Assembly: GCF_046054155.1 (NCBI RefSeq)
Contig: NZ_JBEQCT010000002.1
Coordinates: 310,001 to 374,000 of the forward strand
Length of the DNA stretch: 64,000 nucleotides
Direction: 5' to 3'
From: Celerinatantimonas yamalensis
GTDB lineage: Bacteria > Pseudomonadota > Gammaproteobacteria > Enterobacterales > Celerinatantimonadaceae
Shown piece after piece: positions 38,191 to 46,293 of this stretch (the stretch's first letter is position 1; the number at the start of each line of letters is the position of its first letter). The translations under genes were made by a program, and so were the position numbers. The notes under the pieces were generated by a model, which did not search any database, was not told the origin of the DNA, and saw only the letters and a list, made by a program, of their open reading frames with translations.

Positions 38191-38570
38191 ATCCGAAAAT
38201 GAAGAGGCAAAGTTCCGGCTAAATGCGCTGACCGAACTGCAACATCACGGGGTTAAAAACACCCCTGCTTGCACGGATAGCCTAAAAGGTTTCCCATATG
38301 CCATTAATACCGTTTTTCCTGAGGCAAAGGTACAGCATTGCATTGTGCAAAGATCTGCTACTCAGAGTGCATATCCCTTGGAAAGACTGAAATCAACCTC
38401 TCATCCACCGAAGAAAAAGCGTTACTGACGCTCGAACACTTCGAATGAAACATCTCCCTCAAATCAGCCACTCATAGCGTGCTCACTGGAACAATTTGAA
38501 TCAACGACCCAAGTAACATCGGTAAAGCGATTTACATGACGAACACCATCGAGGCGGTGTACACCGTCAG
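38190..38570 (+). pseudogene. IS256-family transposase, internal fragment
   Basis: SENEEAKFRLNALTELQHHG, then DSLKGFPYAINTVFPEAKVQ, match the central part of IS256 (mutator) transposases. After frameshifts, IYMTNTIEA matches the region before the last catalytic Glu. Stops and frameshifts are frequent. It directly abuts the IS982 fragment, so this is an insertion or deletion junction. Confidence 0.72.
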
Positions 38571-38627
38571 AGCGAGAACAGCTTGCTTAAGCTGCAGTAT
38601 GCTAGGATATAAATGCATCTAAGAAAT

Positions 38628-38665
38628 AGACAATGCCAATCCAGAATTGGAATATGGCATTGTCT
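38628..38665 (-). terminator. Possible terminator of the PTS operon
   Basis: Eleven-base stem AGACAATGCCA / TGGCATTGTCT with a sixteen-base loop, about 140 bases downstream of the glucosidase gene. The minus-strand transcript continues into ATTTCTTA, only partly T-rich. It could also be an end of a mobile element. Confidence 0.4.
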
Positions 38666-38806
38666 CAGGTGATTCACTTCGATGACGTCTTAGATATCTA
38701 GCCAAAATTAGCTGGCACAGAATTCTGAACGTACTCATTCGAATAACCGTTTAATGGATTACATGTAAACTGAGGTAGTTACACAAAGTTATTCACAGAT
38801 TCAAAT

Positions 38807-40102
38807 TTATTTAAATTGAGGAAGATATTCCTTATTTATCTCTATCATTTCATCTAGAATTGTTTTAGTAATACTTCCCTTCCTGACCAGTGGATTAATT
38901 GTTAATGCTTGGAGCGCGGCACCATAGTCTCCCTCTACCCCTGCTTTTACAGTTAATTCTTCAAAGGCTTTTTGTAACTGTAATGTCCCTCGAATCGCTG
39001 GATTCTCAATCGGAGCGACATTTAATGGATGTGCACCTGAGGATGTAATTAACGATGTGACCTCAACAGCACAATCAAATGGAAGTTCTGAGATAGTACC
39101 ATTGTTACGTGTATTTACATGCATAAGTATGCCTTTGTTATTGTAAATACCGTTAATCAGTTCACATGCAGCATCAGAATAATAAGCACCACCGCGTTCT
39201 TCTAGCTGTTTTGGTTTGACATCAAGATTAATATCTTCATATAAATTGAATAATTCTTTCTCAATTTCTTGAACTTCTTCACCTCGAGTAACAAAGTTTT
39301 CGGAATCCATTTCTTTGTGCTCAGAATCATCCTGCAAATAATAGTACTGATGATAACCACAAGGTATTGCGCCAAGTTGTTTGAGTTGCTCTGGAACCCA
39401 TACAACTTTACCAAGGTTTTTGGGTAGTTCGAAATCATCTCCTTCACACATTCGATTGATGACTTCTTTAATATGATCTTTTCCTTTGCTATCCCAAATA
39501 TGGAATGCATGAATAAAATGGTTTATGCCAGCAAACTGCACTTGAACTTTTTCCCCAAGTAATTCCTCGATGCCGTATTGAGTGATAACAGGGACATTAC
39601 ACAAACCAATAACTTTAACGTTGGTATGCTTTAATACAGTTTCAGTAATAATACCCGATGGATTAGTAAAGTTAATAAGCCATGCGTCTGGACAAATTTT
39701 TTCAATATCGCGGCAAAGATCCAGTGTGACTGGAATAGTTCGCATTGCTTTTGCAAACCCACCGATACCATTTGTCTCCTGGCCAATCATCCCATATTTA
39801 TGTCCAAGACGTTCGTCTTTAATTCGAGCAGGGATCATGCCTATTCTCATTTGAGAACACACAAATGATGCACCTTCTAATGCCTCAGTGCGGTTGAAGG
39901 TAACAGTCAGATTAATTGGCAAACCCGATTTTTGAATCATCCGTTTAGCAAACGCACCAACGGTTTCAACTTTATAGCGGCCGTCTTCAATATCAAATAG
40001 GAAGATATCTGTAATAGGCAATTCATGATATCGGTTAATAAATCCTTCAACAATTTCGGGCGTATAGCTGGAGCCGCCACCAATAATAGCAATTTTAAGC
40101 AT
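38807..40102 (-). CDS. 6-phospho-beta-glucosidase, glycoside hydrolase family 4
   Basis: 431 residues. GH4 enzymes use NAD+ and a divalent metal to hydrolyse phosphorylated disaccharides in the cytoplasm. The NAD-binding motif IIGGGSSYTPEIVEGF is at the N-terminus. GQETNGIGGFAKAMRTIP, LINFTNPSGIITE, the metal-ligand cysteine in GLCNVP and the His in GINHF are intact. The sequence is of the CelF/LicH type, matching the adjoining lactose/cellobiose-type PTS, so cellobiose 6-phosphate or a related beta-glucoside is the likely substrate. It overlaps the IIA gene by eight bases. AT-rich compared with the next operon. Confidence 0.93.
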   Translation of the reverse strand: MLKIAIIGGGSSYTPEIVEGFINRYHELPITDIFLFDIEDGRYKVETVGAFAKRMIQKSGLPINLTVTFNRTEALEGASFVCSQMRIGMIPARIKDERLGHKYGMIGQETNGIGGFAKAMRTIPVTLDLCRDIEKICPDAWLINFTNPSGIITETVLKHTNVKVIGLCNVPVITQYGIEELLGEKVQVQFAGINHFIHAFHIWDSKGKDHIKEVINRMCEGDDFELPKNLGKVVWVPEQLKQLGAIPCGYHQYYYLQDDSEHKEMDSENFVTRGEEVQEIEKELFNLYEDINLDVKPKQLEERGGAYYSDAACELINGIYNNKGILMHVNTRNNGTISELPFDCAVEVTSLITSSGAHPLNVAPIENPAIRGTLQLQKAFEELTVKAGVEGDYGAALQALTINPLVRKGSITKTILDEMIEINKEYLPQFK

Positions 40103-40430
40103 CTTTATTCTCCTTACTTAAACGATATAATTCAACCAGTTCAGTTGCAATTTCCTTACATAACATGCCATTCATAATGTGATCTTGGATGTGTGTTAGA
40201 ATCAGTGTCATAGGGACTTTCCCTTTACCTTCATCCATACCTATTAACTCTGTCTGGCATTTATGGACTTCTTTGAATATTTCATCTGAAATCTTTAACT
40301 GATTAATTGCTTCCGAAAAAGAACCTTCACGAGCTTTAAAAATAGCTTCCATAGCCGCGCTTTTAGCAGCACCTGCTTGGCAAAGCAAATTCATTAAATA
40401 TTCTTCATCAAGGATAGAGCTAGTTTCCAT
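40095..40430 (-). CDS. PTS lactose/cellobiose-family IIA component
   Basis: 111 residues, all-helical IIA of the Lac family. Phospho-transfer histidine lies in LILTHIQDHIMNG, the equivalent of the family motif HAQDHLM. It takes phosphate from HPr and passes it to IIB. The N-terminal CQAGAAKSAAMEAIFKAREG is typical. It lies between IIC (35 bases upstream) and the GH4 gene, which overlaps its end. Confidence 0.94.
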   Translation of the reverse strand: METSSILDEEYLMNLLCQAGAAKSAAMEAIFKAREGSFSEAINQLKISDEIFKEVHKCQTELIGMDEGKGKVPMTLILTHIQDHIMNGMLCKEIATELVELYRLSKENKDA

Positions 40431-40465
40431 AATTAAACCTATAGCTATAGTTTATATTAGATTGT

Positions 40466-41755
40466 TTAGTTCGAAAGTTGTTGTTCCGCCTCTTCTTTTA
40501 GCAATGACTCTTCATATATCTTAAAGAATGGGAAATATATAATGGTCGCAATAGTAAAGTTAATCGCAATAACTAGCAGAGCTTGAACTGACCAGTTTGT
40601 TGCCCACATGGCACCAATCGGTGATGGGGTAGTCCATGGCGGGTAAATAACAATTCGAGAGAGTAGTTCAAATTTAAATGCAAACCATGCTACTGTACCA
40701 CAAACTAGAGGTGCCAAGACCCATGGAATAAAGAATATAGGGTTAAGAACGATAGGAGCACCAAATATAACCGGCTCATTTATATTAAAACAACCTGGAA
40801 TTAATGATAATTTCCCAATTGATTTTAAATGCATTGAGCGTGACCGCAAGAATAGTAAAACTAACCCAAAGGTAGCGCCTGATCCCCCAATCTGAATAAA
40901 GAAATCAATTAATGGTTGAGCAAAAATTGTTGGTAGTTCTGTTCCTGGAGTACCTGCGGCAAGAGCTTGCTGGTTAACAGCTAAATTTGATAAAACAAAC
41001 GGCGCTATCACCCCACTAACAATCGTTGCTCCATGGACACCTGCCCACCATAGAATTTGAGCAATGAGTGTAATCATCAAAACAGCTCCTAGAGTATCAG
41101 AAGCAGAAACAAGTGGTTTGAACACGTGCATTATTAATACAGGAATAATCATCCCAGTTTCATTGTAAACAGCCAAACTCAATGGATATACAACGATCAT
41201 TACTAAAGCTATTGGAATCAGTAAGTCAAAAGATTGCCTAATTTTATCAGGAACTTGCTCCGGCAATTTTAACCCAATGTTATTTTTTATTAAGAAATGC
41301 ATCATCTCAGGAATAAAAATCCCGATGATCATTGCGGTAAAAATTCCTGTCCCCCCCATATTGGCTACAGGTAGTGCTCCATTAGACATAGGGGCTGAAA
41401 GCATTAAAAATGTTACTAGTGACAAGAGACCCGCTAGAAATGGGTTAAGTTTTGGATAGTTTTTAGCTAAATTATAACCGAGCCCAGTTACTACCCATAA
41501 TGCCATTATCCCCATAGTATAATTAAATGGAGCCATAATTTCATTATGGTGTTTCGCCGCAAAAACAGTCCAAAAATTCACTGTTTGTTTTGAAAACGGA
41601 GGGTACGCAATAATAAGTGCAAACGAGCCAACAATAATAAATGGGATAGCGCCAATAAAGGCATCCCTAACTGCCATGACGTGTCGTTGGCCCCCAATTT
41701 TACCTGCAAAAGGCGCAAGATGTTCTTCTAAAAAATAGAATATTTTGTTTTTCAT
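40466..41755 (-). CDS. PTS cellobiose/lactose-family IIC permease
   Basis: 429 residues with about ten hydrophobic helices. It starts with FLEEHLAPFAGKIGGQRHVMAVRDAFIG region motifs (typical ChbC/CelB beginning) and has GGSGATFGLVLLFL and FNINEPVIFGAPIVLNP, the substrate-binding NEPVIFG motif. It translocates and delivers the beta-glucoside for phosphorylation by IIB. Separate IIB and IIA genes flank it. Confidence 0.95.
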   Translation of the reverse strand: MKNKIFYFLEEHLAPFAGKIGGQRHVMAVRDAFIGAIPFIIVGSFALIIAYPPFSKQTVNFWTVFAAKHHNEIMAPFNYTMGIMALWVVTGLGYNLAKNYPKLNPFLAGLLSLVTFLMLSAPMSNGALPVANMGGTGIFTAMIIGIFIPEMMHFLIKNNIGLKLPEQVPDKIRQSFDLLIPIALVMIVVYPLSLAVYNETGMIIPVLIMHVFKPLVSASDTLGAVLMITLIAQILWWAGVHGATIVSGVIAPFVLSNLAVNQQALAAGTPGTELPTIFAQPLIDFFIQIGGSGATFGLVLLFLRSRSMHLKSIGKLSLIPGCFNINEPVIFGAPIVLNPIFFIPWVLAPLVCGTVAWFAFKFELLSRIVIYPPWTTPSPIGAMWATNWSVQALLVIAINFTIATIIYFPFFKIYEESLLKEEAEQQLSN

Positions 41756-41769
41756 AAGACACCCAATAA

Positions 41770-42075
41770 TTAGATTGTTGACAAGGCTTGATTCAGAATT
41801 GATTCGCCATTAAGCATTCCATAAGCTTTCATTTCAATTTTGTAGCATTTTTTCCCTAATTCCTCGCATCGTTTGTTAAAGTCTTTAAATTTATAACTGA
41901 CTTGCGGAGCGACCATACAAATATCATTGAGTGGTAACATATCTTCAAATTCAGAGATTGAATAGGCTTCAATAACAACATCAATGTTTTTTTCAGCTGC
42001 CACTTTTCTCATATTGTTAACAACCATCGATGTTGACATTCCTGCTGCACAACATAAAAAAATATTAATACTCAT
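41770..42075 (-). CDS. PTS lactose/cellobiose-family IIB component
   Basis: 101 residues. The phosphocysteine is seen near residue 8-9 in NIFLCCAAGMSTSMVV, the P-loop-like active site of CelA/ChbB. Phosphate passes from IIA to this Cys and then to the sugar. It lies 14 bases before IIC and about 40 bases after the GntR gene. Confidence 0.94.
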   Translation of the reverse strand: MSINIFLCCAAGMSTSMVVNNMRKVAAEKNIDVVIEAYSISEFEDMLPLNDICMVAPQVSYKFKDFNKRCEELGKKCYKIEMKAYGMLNGESILNQALSTI

Positions 42076-42116
42076 AATAAGTCCTCTTTAAGTATGGTTT
42101 ATAAAATAATAGTTTT

Positions 42117-42818
42117 CTAACGTGCATAAAATTCATAACTGTACTGGTTTAATCGGAAATAGTTAATGCTGTACTCAAATATATCTTTCTGAGCATATTC
42201 TCCAATTGAAATAACTTTAAGAAGCGGATGATTAATTCTGACATTAAGAATTTTACTTAACCTCTTATCTGCTAATTCAGGTGATATAATCTGTTTATTA
42301 CCATTTATATTTATCCCTTTAGAACGAATATAATTATATTTTGAACCTGACATGACGCTAACTGTCAAGTCAGGGAATAAATTTAATGGAAGATAAGTTC
42401 GTTCAAAAATTTCAGCTTCATCATTAATATATCTGACACGCTCAATATGATAAACTTGTTCCCTTGGTTGCAAACGAAGTCGCTCAGCAACCATTGCATC
42501 AGGATGAATTATTTCGAATAACTCTACATGTGTAGTCAGTTCTTTTCCTTGGGATTGAATCTCTTCCTGAAAGCCTTTTAATTCTGAAACACCATGAATG
42601 GCTGATTTGTTTTTCTTGATATATGTCCCAGAACCTTTGATACGCACAAGCAAATCCTGCTCTGTCAACAAAGCTAGCGCCTTACGTAAGGTCATTCTAC
42701 TTACATCGTAAATTGCACCAAGCTCCACTTCGGTAGGAAGCATATCGCCTTCTGAATAGATTCCTTCGTTAATTTTTTGAATTAAATCATTCGCAATTCT
42801 TATATAAATAGGTTTCAT
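42117..42818 (-). CDS. GntR/HutC-family regulator (UTRA domain) of the PTS operon
   Basis: About 233 residues. The winged HTH is MKPIYIRIANDLIQKI, MLPTEVELGAIYDVSRMTLR and KGSGTYI (residues 1-75). The UTRA effector domain follows, with MVAERLRLQPREQVYHIERV. Such repressors release DNA when a phosphorylated sugar binds. ATG 42818 is preferred to the longer frame starting at 42893 because the upstream extension has an odd sequence and covers the inverted repeat at 42854-42879, which is better explained as an operator. First gene of the operon, so probably autoregulated. Confidence 0.9.
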   Translation of the reverse strand: MKPIYIRIANDLIQKINEGIYSEGDMLPTEVELGAIYDVSRMTLRKALALLTEQDLLVRIKGSGTYIKKNKSAIHGVSELKGFQEEIQSQGKELTTHVELFEIIHPDAMVAERLRLQPREQVYHIERVRYINDEAEIFERTYLPLNLFPDLTVSVMSGSKYNYIRSKGININGNKQIISPELADKRLSKILNVRINHPLLKVISIGEYAQKDIFEYSINYFRLNQYSYEFYAR

Positions 42819-42853
42819 ATGCTTTTTATCAATCTCAATAACTATACATATAA

Positions 42854-42879
42854 TATACATACCATCTTGAGTATGTATA
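42854..42879 (-). promoter_or_regulatory. TATACATAC-N8-GTATGTATA inverted repeat, candidate GntR operator
   Basis: Perfect nine-base arms separated by eight bases, 36-61 bases upstream of the regulator start. A further TATACATA lies at 42843-42850. Dyads of this composition suit GntR/HutC sugar regulators, so it is the likely operator of the PTS operon. Confidence 0.6.
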
Positions 42880-43214
42880 GCATTAGTACACATTTACGTG
42901 TAAATTTTGCGACATTAATCGCATAATATAATATCGATTTATTCTATCTATATGATAATAAATGATTTTATATTTTAAGAGCATGATCGATTAGATCGTT
43001 ATTGTGTTAAATGAAGATTCTTACGGTATAGCGAATCCGCTGCTCTTTGATGAGAAACTCTAGGATGGGTGACACGAACTGGTTGCATGGGGTCGTAGCC
43101 CAAATGCGAATGATGCTGGTGATGGAGAGAGAGGTAGCCCAGATAGCTCTGGATATGTTCGCAATCATCTGAAACAACAAGTATTCTCGGATCAGTAAAA
43201 GCTAGTGAGTCCAC
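42880..43214 (+). other. Intergenic stretch upstream of the PTS operon
   Basis: No gene is supported. It starts AT-rich, with the upstream end of the PTS promoter, and then changes to mixed-composition sequence that looks like mobile-element debris. Confidence 0.4.
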
Positions 43215-43430
43215 TGGAAAAAGCTCAATACATTCTTGGTTACTCGCCCGATATCCGCAAGGTCATTTCTACCACAAGCATCATCGAATCGTTAAATAGC
43301 GAGACATGCAAGACGATCAAAAACGTAAAATATTTACGTATGATCAATCAACTAAAGTAATTTATCTGGTGGTAGAGGATGCTTCGGAGAAATTGGCCTT
43401 CCGCTGATGATAAAGCTGCATTGAAACTCA
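43215..43430 (+). pseudogene. IS256-family transposase, C-terminal fragment
   Basis: YSPDIRKVISTTSIIESLN, then after a stop and frameshift VIYLVVEDASEK, and later KAAL, match the C-terminal part of IS256 transposases around the last catalytic Glu (in IIESLN). It is the second IS256 fragment in this area and has the same orientation as the one at 38190-38570. Confidence 0.72.
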
Positions 43431-43732
43431 CCGGCCAACGCTATCGCGTTTGGTCTCGCTTCGCTCGACTTCGAACTTGAACGCAAGCCGTCACCCGCAC
43501 GACACATACAACATACTGTTTTAGTGGGATAATGATAACCAGAGTCACTTGAAATTGGCGGATCATACCCGATAAAGATGAGCACTACGAAATTGTCATC
43601 ATCCTCTGATAGTTAATAGCGTTTTTCTATCTGTGTAGTTATCGACGTCGATTGCGTGACAAACAGCAACTATATTTGATGATTGGCAGCGCATCTCGCA
43701 TTCGACACACTGCCACGAGGCTGCCGGGTCGT

Positions 43733-44359
43733 TTATTTTGTCAGTGGCAGCGTTTCGTGTGCCGCAAAGGCACTAAGATAGACATGAGTCGCATCTTCAA
43801 CCGCAGTCCTGCGAATTGCTACATCGGGAACTTGGTTGAGTCCCCACAGCTGGCGCTCGACGAGGCCTGCTTCGCAGAGTGCCTTGAAATATAAGCCTGC
43901 TTGCCGGATGTTAGTACAACGCAGCTCACCACGGTCCATCAACAGTTCGATCGATTCGCAGATAACGATCAGGGTTTTTCGGGGACCGTTCTCATAAAAG
44001 ATGCGACTCAGTTGAGGATGTCGCCCAGCTTCTCCCATGATCAACCGGTTAACCTCAATCACGTCCGAACGCGTGACAAGGTTCAGATATGCCATACCAA
44101 GGCGATGAAGAATCTCTCTCACCGACCCATACTGCTTCGCCGCTTCGAGTTCTTCCAAGCCGCCCTTGCCAGCTTCATGCACAAACGTTTCGAACAGGGC
44201 TTCCTTGTTCGGGAAATAGCTATACAGCGTAGCTTTGGAGGCACCAGCCCGTAATGCGATAGCCTCCATCGTAACAGCACCGAATCCCTGCTCGACAAAC
44301 AGCGCTCCGGCAGCTTTAACAAAACTCAATCGACGATCCTCTGTTTTCTTTCTCACCAA
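43733..44359 (-). CDS. TetR-family transcriptional regulator of the aromatic module
   Basis: 208 residues. The N-terminal HTH is AAGALFVEQGFGAVTMEAIA, then AGASKATLYSYFPNKEALF, the classic TetR pattern. A C-terminal ligand domain of about 140 residues follows (TetR_C_33/AefR-like). The start is TTG 44359, six bases after AAGGAG; GTG 44356 is the alternative. It diverges from the FUSC gene across about 230 bases that hold two copies of a TetR-like repeat, so it probably represses both itself and the operon. Composition is GC-richer than the PTS operon. Confidence 0.9.
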   Translation of the reverse strand: MVRKKTEDRRLSFVKAAGALFVEQGFGAVTMEAIALRAGASKATLYSYFPNKEALFETFVHEAGKGGLEELEAAKQYGSVREILHRLGMAYLNLVTRSDVIEVNRLIMGEAGRHPQLSRIFYENGPRKTLIVICESIELLMDRGELRCTNIRQAGLYFKALCEAGLVERQLWGLNQVPDVAIRRTAVEDATHVYLSAFAAHETLPLTK

Positions 44360-44417
44360 TGATTACTCCTTAGAAACGCTCACCTGCACAACGGTGATTC
44401 TGCTTAAATCTTAATTG

Positions 44418-44432
44418 AACGATATCGTATAG
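44418..44432. promoter_or_regulatory. Candidate TetR operator, copy 1
   Basis: AACGATATCGTATAG. The core ACGATATCGT is a perfect palindrome. It lies 60 bases upstream of the tetR start and is repeated with one mismatch 51 bases downstream. Confidence 0.6.
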
Positions 44433-44468
44433 AAAACTTGACTTTTATGAAAGAATAAATGATAACTA

Positions 44469-44483
44469 AACGATGTCGTATAG
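44469..44483. promoter_or_regulatory. Candidate TetR operator, copy 2
   Basis: AACGATGTCGTATAG, differing from copy 1 at one base. It is placed to cover the promoter of the FUSC-ALDH-oxygenase operon. Confidence 0.6.
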
Positions 44484-44592
44484 TAATGATTCACCTATGG
44501 CTCACACATTGATACAAATCCGGTCCAACGAGAGAGCTTTTCCATCTCACCAATTCCATCGTGAGATCGACTGTGCTCGGAAGGTGCCCCAC

Positions 44593-46293
44593 ATGAATGT
44601 CCCCCGTCCGGAATTGCCTCCGATTTTCGCACTGCGGACAACAACGGCTGCACTTTTCGCTTTCGCTACTGCCTGGAACTTCGGCATCCACCACCCTTGG
44701 TGGGCGGCCATGACGGTGTGGCTCGTCGCACAGCCGACACGGGGACTTCTGCTCGAGCGTAGCCTCGCACGCCTTATCGGGACGATCTGCGGCGCGCTGG
44801 TTGGGGCATTGATCCTTAACCTGTTGGCGGAAAATCGGCTAGATGCGTTGTTCGCTGTCGCCGCTTGGCTGGCGCTGTGTGCTGGGTTAGGTAGCATTTT
44901 TCGGCATTTTCGCAATTACGGTTTCGTATTGGCTGGCTACACAACGTCTATCATTGTCCTGTTCGGAATTGGCGCAGGAGTGTCCGATCCCAGTCTCACG
45001 CTCGACCGAGTCATCTGTACAATGATCGGCATCATCTGCTCAGCGGTTTTTTCATTCCGCGCATTGCCGGGCCGAAGCGAAGAACTGACGTATCGAAGAG
45101 CAGATATAGTAGATCACTGCCTCTCTCATGTGGAAGAGTGCCTCCGCAAGGGAGCGATTAACAGGCCCTGCGTTACTCTTTATTCCGAAATCACAGAGCT
45201 CGATCGCTGCGTCGATGAATATGCCGCTGGTTCGCTTCATCGCCAGCGCGAAGCCCGTCGCACACGATGCATCTCGGGATTGCTCCTGGAATTGATTGCC
45301 CTGAGCGCCACCTCGCACGAGGGCAACCTGCCGCCGGAGACCAATGTCCCCACCGAAAAACGTTTGGCGATGCTAATCGCGGCAGCCAACGATTCCGATC
45401 AGCCAGCCATAGCGGACACGCTCGCCGAATTGCAGCAGCTCTTAGCGAATGAGAGAACCTCGCCTGAGCCCTTCCGGTTTGATATCGATCTATCGTCCGT
45501 CTGGCGCGCGGCGTCACGTCCCGTTGTTGCCCTAACGATTGCCGCAATCATCTGGTGGGTGTCGGGCTGGGAGAATGGTGCCATGATGGTGATGACGGCA
45601 GCACTTTTCACGTCGTTGTTCTCTAGCCACGACCAAGGCAATCACATGGTAATCCAAGTGCTACTCGGCACTCTGGCCGGTGCTATCAGCGGGGTTCTGG
45701 CTCGACTCTTTCTGCTACCCCATGCTGATGGGCTTGCAACAACCTTGCTGTGTATCGCGCCTTTCCTGCTTGCTGGGGCTTGGTTAATGCAGCGTCCCGC
45801 AACCTCGAAGATGGCAATTGACCTTACCATGACCTTCCTACTGACGTCACAACCCTCATCGCAGCCAGCGGGGGTTGCTCTCGTACTCAACGAAGCAGCC
45901 GCGCTGATTGTTGGCGTGATGATCGCCGTGGCGACGTTCTGGACCATCCTTCCTGCCACACCATCTGTTCGCAGCAGTCTGCTAGCAAGGCGGATTGTCC
46001 GACTTACCCTGCAACTTTCGAAAAATCAGGGCACTGCGTCTGCCAAGGCTATGCGGCAAAATCTGCGCAGCGCTTTGGCCAGACTGCTCTATTTTACCCA
46101 GCCGCAGAGTACGATTTTTTTGGCAGCTCAAAAATGCCTCGCAGCCGCCAGCCAGATACTGGCAACGAAGAGTGATGATCACCCCCCATCAAACTCATCG
46201 CCGAATACACCAGCTTACGACTCTGCCGCAAGGCAAACTGCCGCCATACTGGCCAACACACTGACAAAAATCCAAAAGGGAGAGACCTTATGA
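44593..46293 (+). CDS. FUSC-family aromatic-acid exporter (AaeB-like)
   Basis: About 566 residues. Two sets of membrane helices (roughly residues 15-160 and 340-480) are separated by a cytoplasmic helical region, the normal FUSC plan. Seen: FALRTTTAALFAFATAWNFG, HPWWAAMTVWLVAQPTRGLLLERSLARLIGT (family signature start) and, in repeat 2, WENGAMMVMTAALFTSLFSS. FUSC/AaeB proteins export hydroxybenzoic acids and related weak acids. ATG 44593 follows AAGG by eight bases; a longer frame from 44473 would run through operator copy 2. The stop overlaps the aldehyde dehydrogenase start (ATGA). No MFP partner (AaeA) is next to it. Confidence 0.87.
   Translation: MNVPRPELPPIFALRTTTAALFAFATAWNFGIHHPWWAAMTVWLVAQPTRGLLLERSLARLIGTICGALVGALILNLLAENRLDALFAVAAWLALCAGLGSIFRHFRNYGFVLAGYTTSIIVLFGIGAGVSDPSLTLDRVICTMIGIICSAVFSFRALPGRSEELTYRRADIVDHCLSHVEECLRKGAINRPCVTLYSEITELDRCVDEYAAGSLHRQREARRTRCISGLLLELIALSATSHEGNLPPETNVPTEKRLAMLIAAANDSDQPAIADTLAELQQLLANERTSPEPFRFDIDLSSVWRAASRPVVALTIAAIIWWVSGWENGAMMVMTAALFTSLFSSHDQGNHMVIQVLLGTLAGAISGVLARLFLLPHADGLATTLLCIAPFLLAGAWLMQRPATSKMAIDLTMTFLLTSQPSSQPAGVALVLNEAAALIVGVMIAVATFWTILPATPSVRSSLLARRIVRLTLQLSKNQGTASAKAMRQNLRSALARLLYFTQPQSTIFLAAQKCLAAASQILATKSDDHPPSNSSPNTPAYDSAARQTAAILANTLTKIQKGETL

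Noticed and set aside
44547..44915. Long minus-strand frames within the FUSC, aldehyde dehydrogenase and oxygenase genes (44.5-49.1 kb)
   Set aside because: GC-rich coding sequence opens antisense frames; these show no recognisable motifs and the sense genes are certain.
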